Of a stretch of 41,679 nt of DNA, positions 41,260 through 41,679 are shown in pieces. The DNA is taken from positions 1 through 41,679 of the forward strand of contig ONFF01000026.1 of the NCBI GenBank assembly GCA_900317055.1. Direction: 5' to 3'. This DNA comes from an uncultured Bacteroidales bacterium (GTDB lineage: Bacteria > Bacteroidota > Bacteroidia > Bacteroidales > F082). Under the pieces are notes generated by a model that saw only the letters and a list, made by a program, of their open reading frames with translations, was not told where the DNA came from and searched no databases. Made by a program: the position numbers and the translations under genes. Each line of letters begins with the position of its first letter. Within the stretch, counting starts at the first letter, position 1.

Positions 41260-41679
41260 ATGGACAAACTCAATATGCAAACCACCAATCAGGTGGACGA
41301 AAACATAAAGAAAATTGCCGAACTCTTCCCCAACTGCCTCACCGAGCGCCTCGACGAGAACGGAAAGCCGGAAGCGGCCATTGACTTCGACCAGCTGCGG
41401 CAGGAACTCTCGAAAAACATCGTGGAAGGCCCCGAGGAACGCTACCAGTTCACCTGGCCCGACAAGCGCAACGCCATCCGCCTTGCCAACGCACCGACCA
41501 CCGACACGCTGCGCCCCTGCCGCGAGGAGAGCATCGACTTCGACAGCACACAGAACCTCTACATCGAGGGCGACAACCTCGAAGTGCTGAAGCTGCTGCG
41601 CGAGAACTACCTCGGCAAGGTGAAGATGATTTACATTGACCCGCCCTACAACACGGGCAACGACTTCGTGTATAACGAC
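41260..41679 (+). CDS. Type III-like site-specific DNA methyltransferase, partial
   Basis: The first 140 codons of a large protein run off the window. Seen are KKIAELFPNCLTERLDENGK, YQFTWPDKRNAIRLANAPT, then NLYIEGDNLEVLKLLRENY and motif IV IDPPYNTGNDF, which is that of type III N6-adenine methyltransferases (Mod). It is GC-rich like the helicase and DUF4391 genes, and unlike the insert between them. The missing part should hold the SAM motif, and a Res helicase may follow. Confidence 0.92.
   Translation, partial: MDKLNMQTTNQVDENIKKIAELFPNCLTERLDENGKPEAAIDFDQLRQELSKNIVEGPEERYQFTWPDKRNAIRLANAPTTDTLRPCREESIDFDSTQNLYIEGDNLEVLKLLRENYLGKVKMIYIDPPYNTGNDFVYND

Overview
The window looks like a chromosomal segment of a Bacteroidota bacterium, most likely order Bacteroidales (uncultured or Prevotella-like). 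Signs are the recurrent Bacteroidota -7 promoter box TAnnTTTG upstream of many genes, a protein with a type IX secretion C-terminal sorting domain, a secreted GH92 mannosidase, an EFR1-type flavodoxin/ferredoxin protein, and weak or absent Shine-Dalgarno sites. Backbone genes are moderately GC-rich. Several accessory blocks are visibly AT-rich.

Layout. (1) 1-2631: housekeeping. yceD-rpmF on the minus strand encodes a ribosomal protein L32 that lacks all zinc cysteines. A DUF4298 gene, an ICMT-like methyltransferase and a DedA/YqaA membrane protein follow. (2) 2640-13762: a first defence island. A C5-cytosine methyltransferase, a protein with two GHKL ATPase domains, a receiver-like protein and a small protein with a caspase/CHAT-like His/Cys pair form one tightly coupled operon. 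Next come a relic of a second cytosine methyltransferase, a two-helix membrane protein, and a McrBC-like restriction system with a YhcG/DUF1016 nuclease gene between the McrB-like and McrC-like genes. (3) 13772-32592: mostly backbone. It holds a PMP3/YqaE gene broken by an amber codon, a PAP2 phosphatase fused to a VanX-like dipeptidase, a frameshifted lipoprotein hydrolase, an ICMT-like enzyme, a DUF4143 ATPase preceded by three 22-bp-phased repeats, HAD phosphatase, Vsr, SbcD and SbcC. After these come a minus-strand operon (T9SS protein, GH92, frameshifted DUF1295), EFR1, HigBA, MATE and DUF2461. (4) 32894-41679: a second defence island. A SNF2-like helicase and DUF4391 gene resume, after about 4.5 kb, as a GC-rich type III-like DNA methyltransferase running off the window. 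Between them lies an AT-rich insert: a small HNH/zinc protein, an operator-rich promoter, an AAA ATPase, an RloB-like protein (together AbiL/RloAB-like) and a DUF4365-like nuclease.

Working together. The strongest candidate for an undescribed system is 3061-7960 (dcm, dual-GHKL ATPase, receiver, caspase-like protein). The gene overlaps and domain order suggest a phosphorelay-like sensor controlling a protease effector, linked to DNA methylation. The second island is best read as one defence cassette nested inside another. Short repeats have also entered coding sequence in frame (HAD phosphatase, Vsr, EFR1, DUF1016), and a palindromic element near 2.0 and 2.75 kb shows compensatory stem changes.
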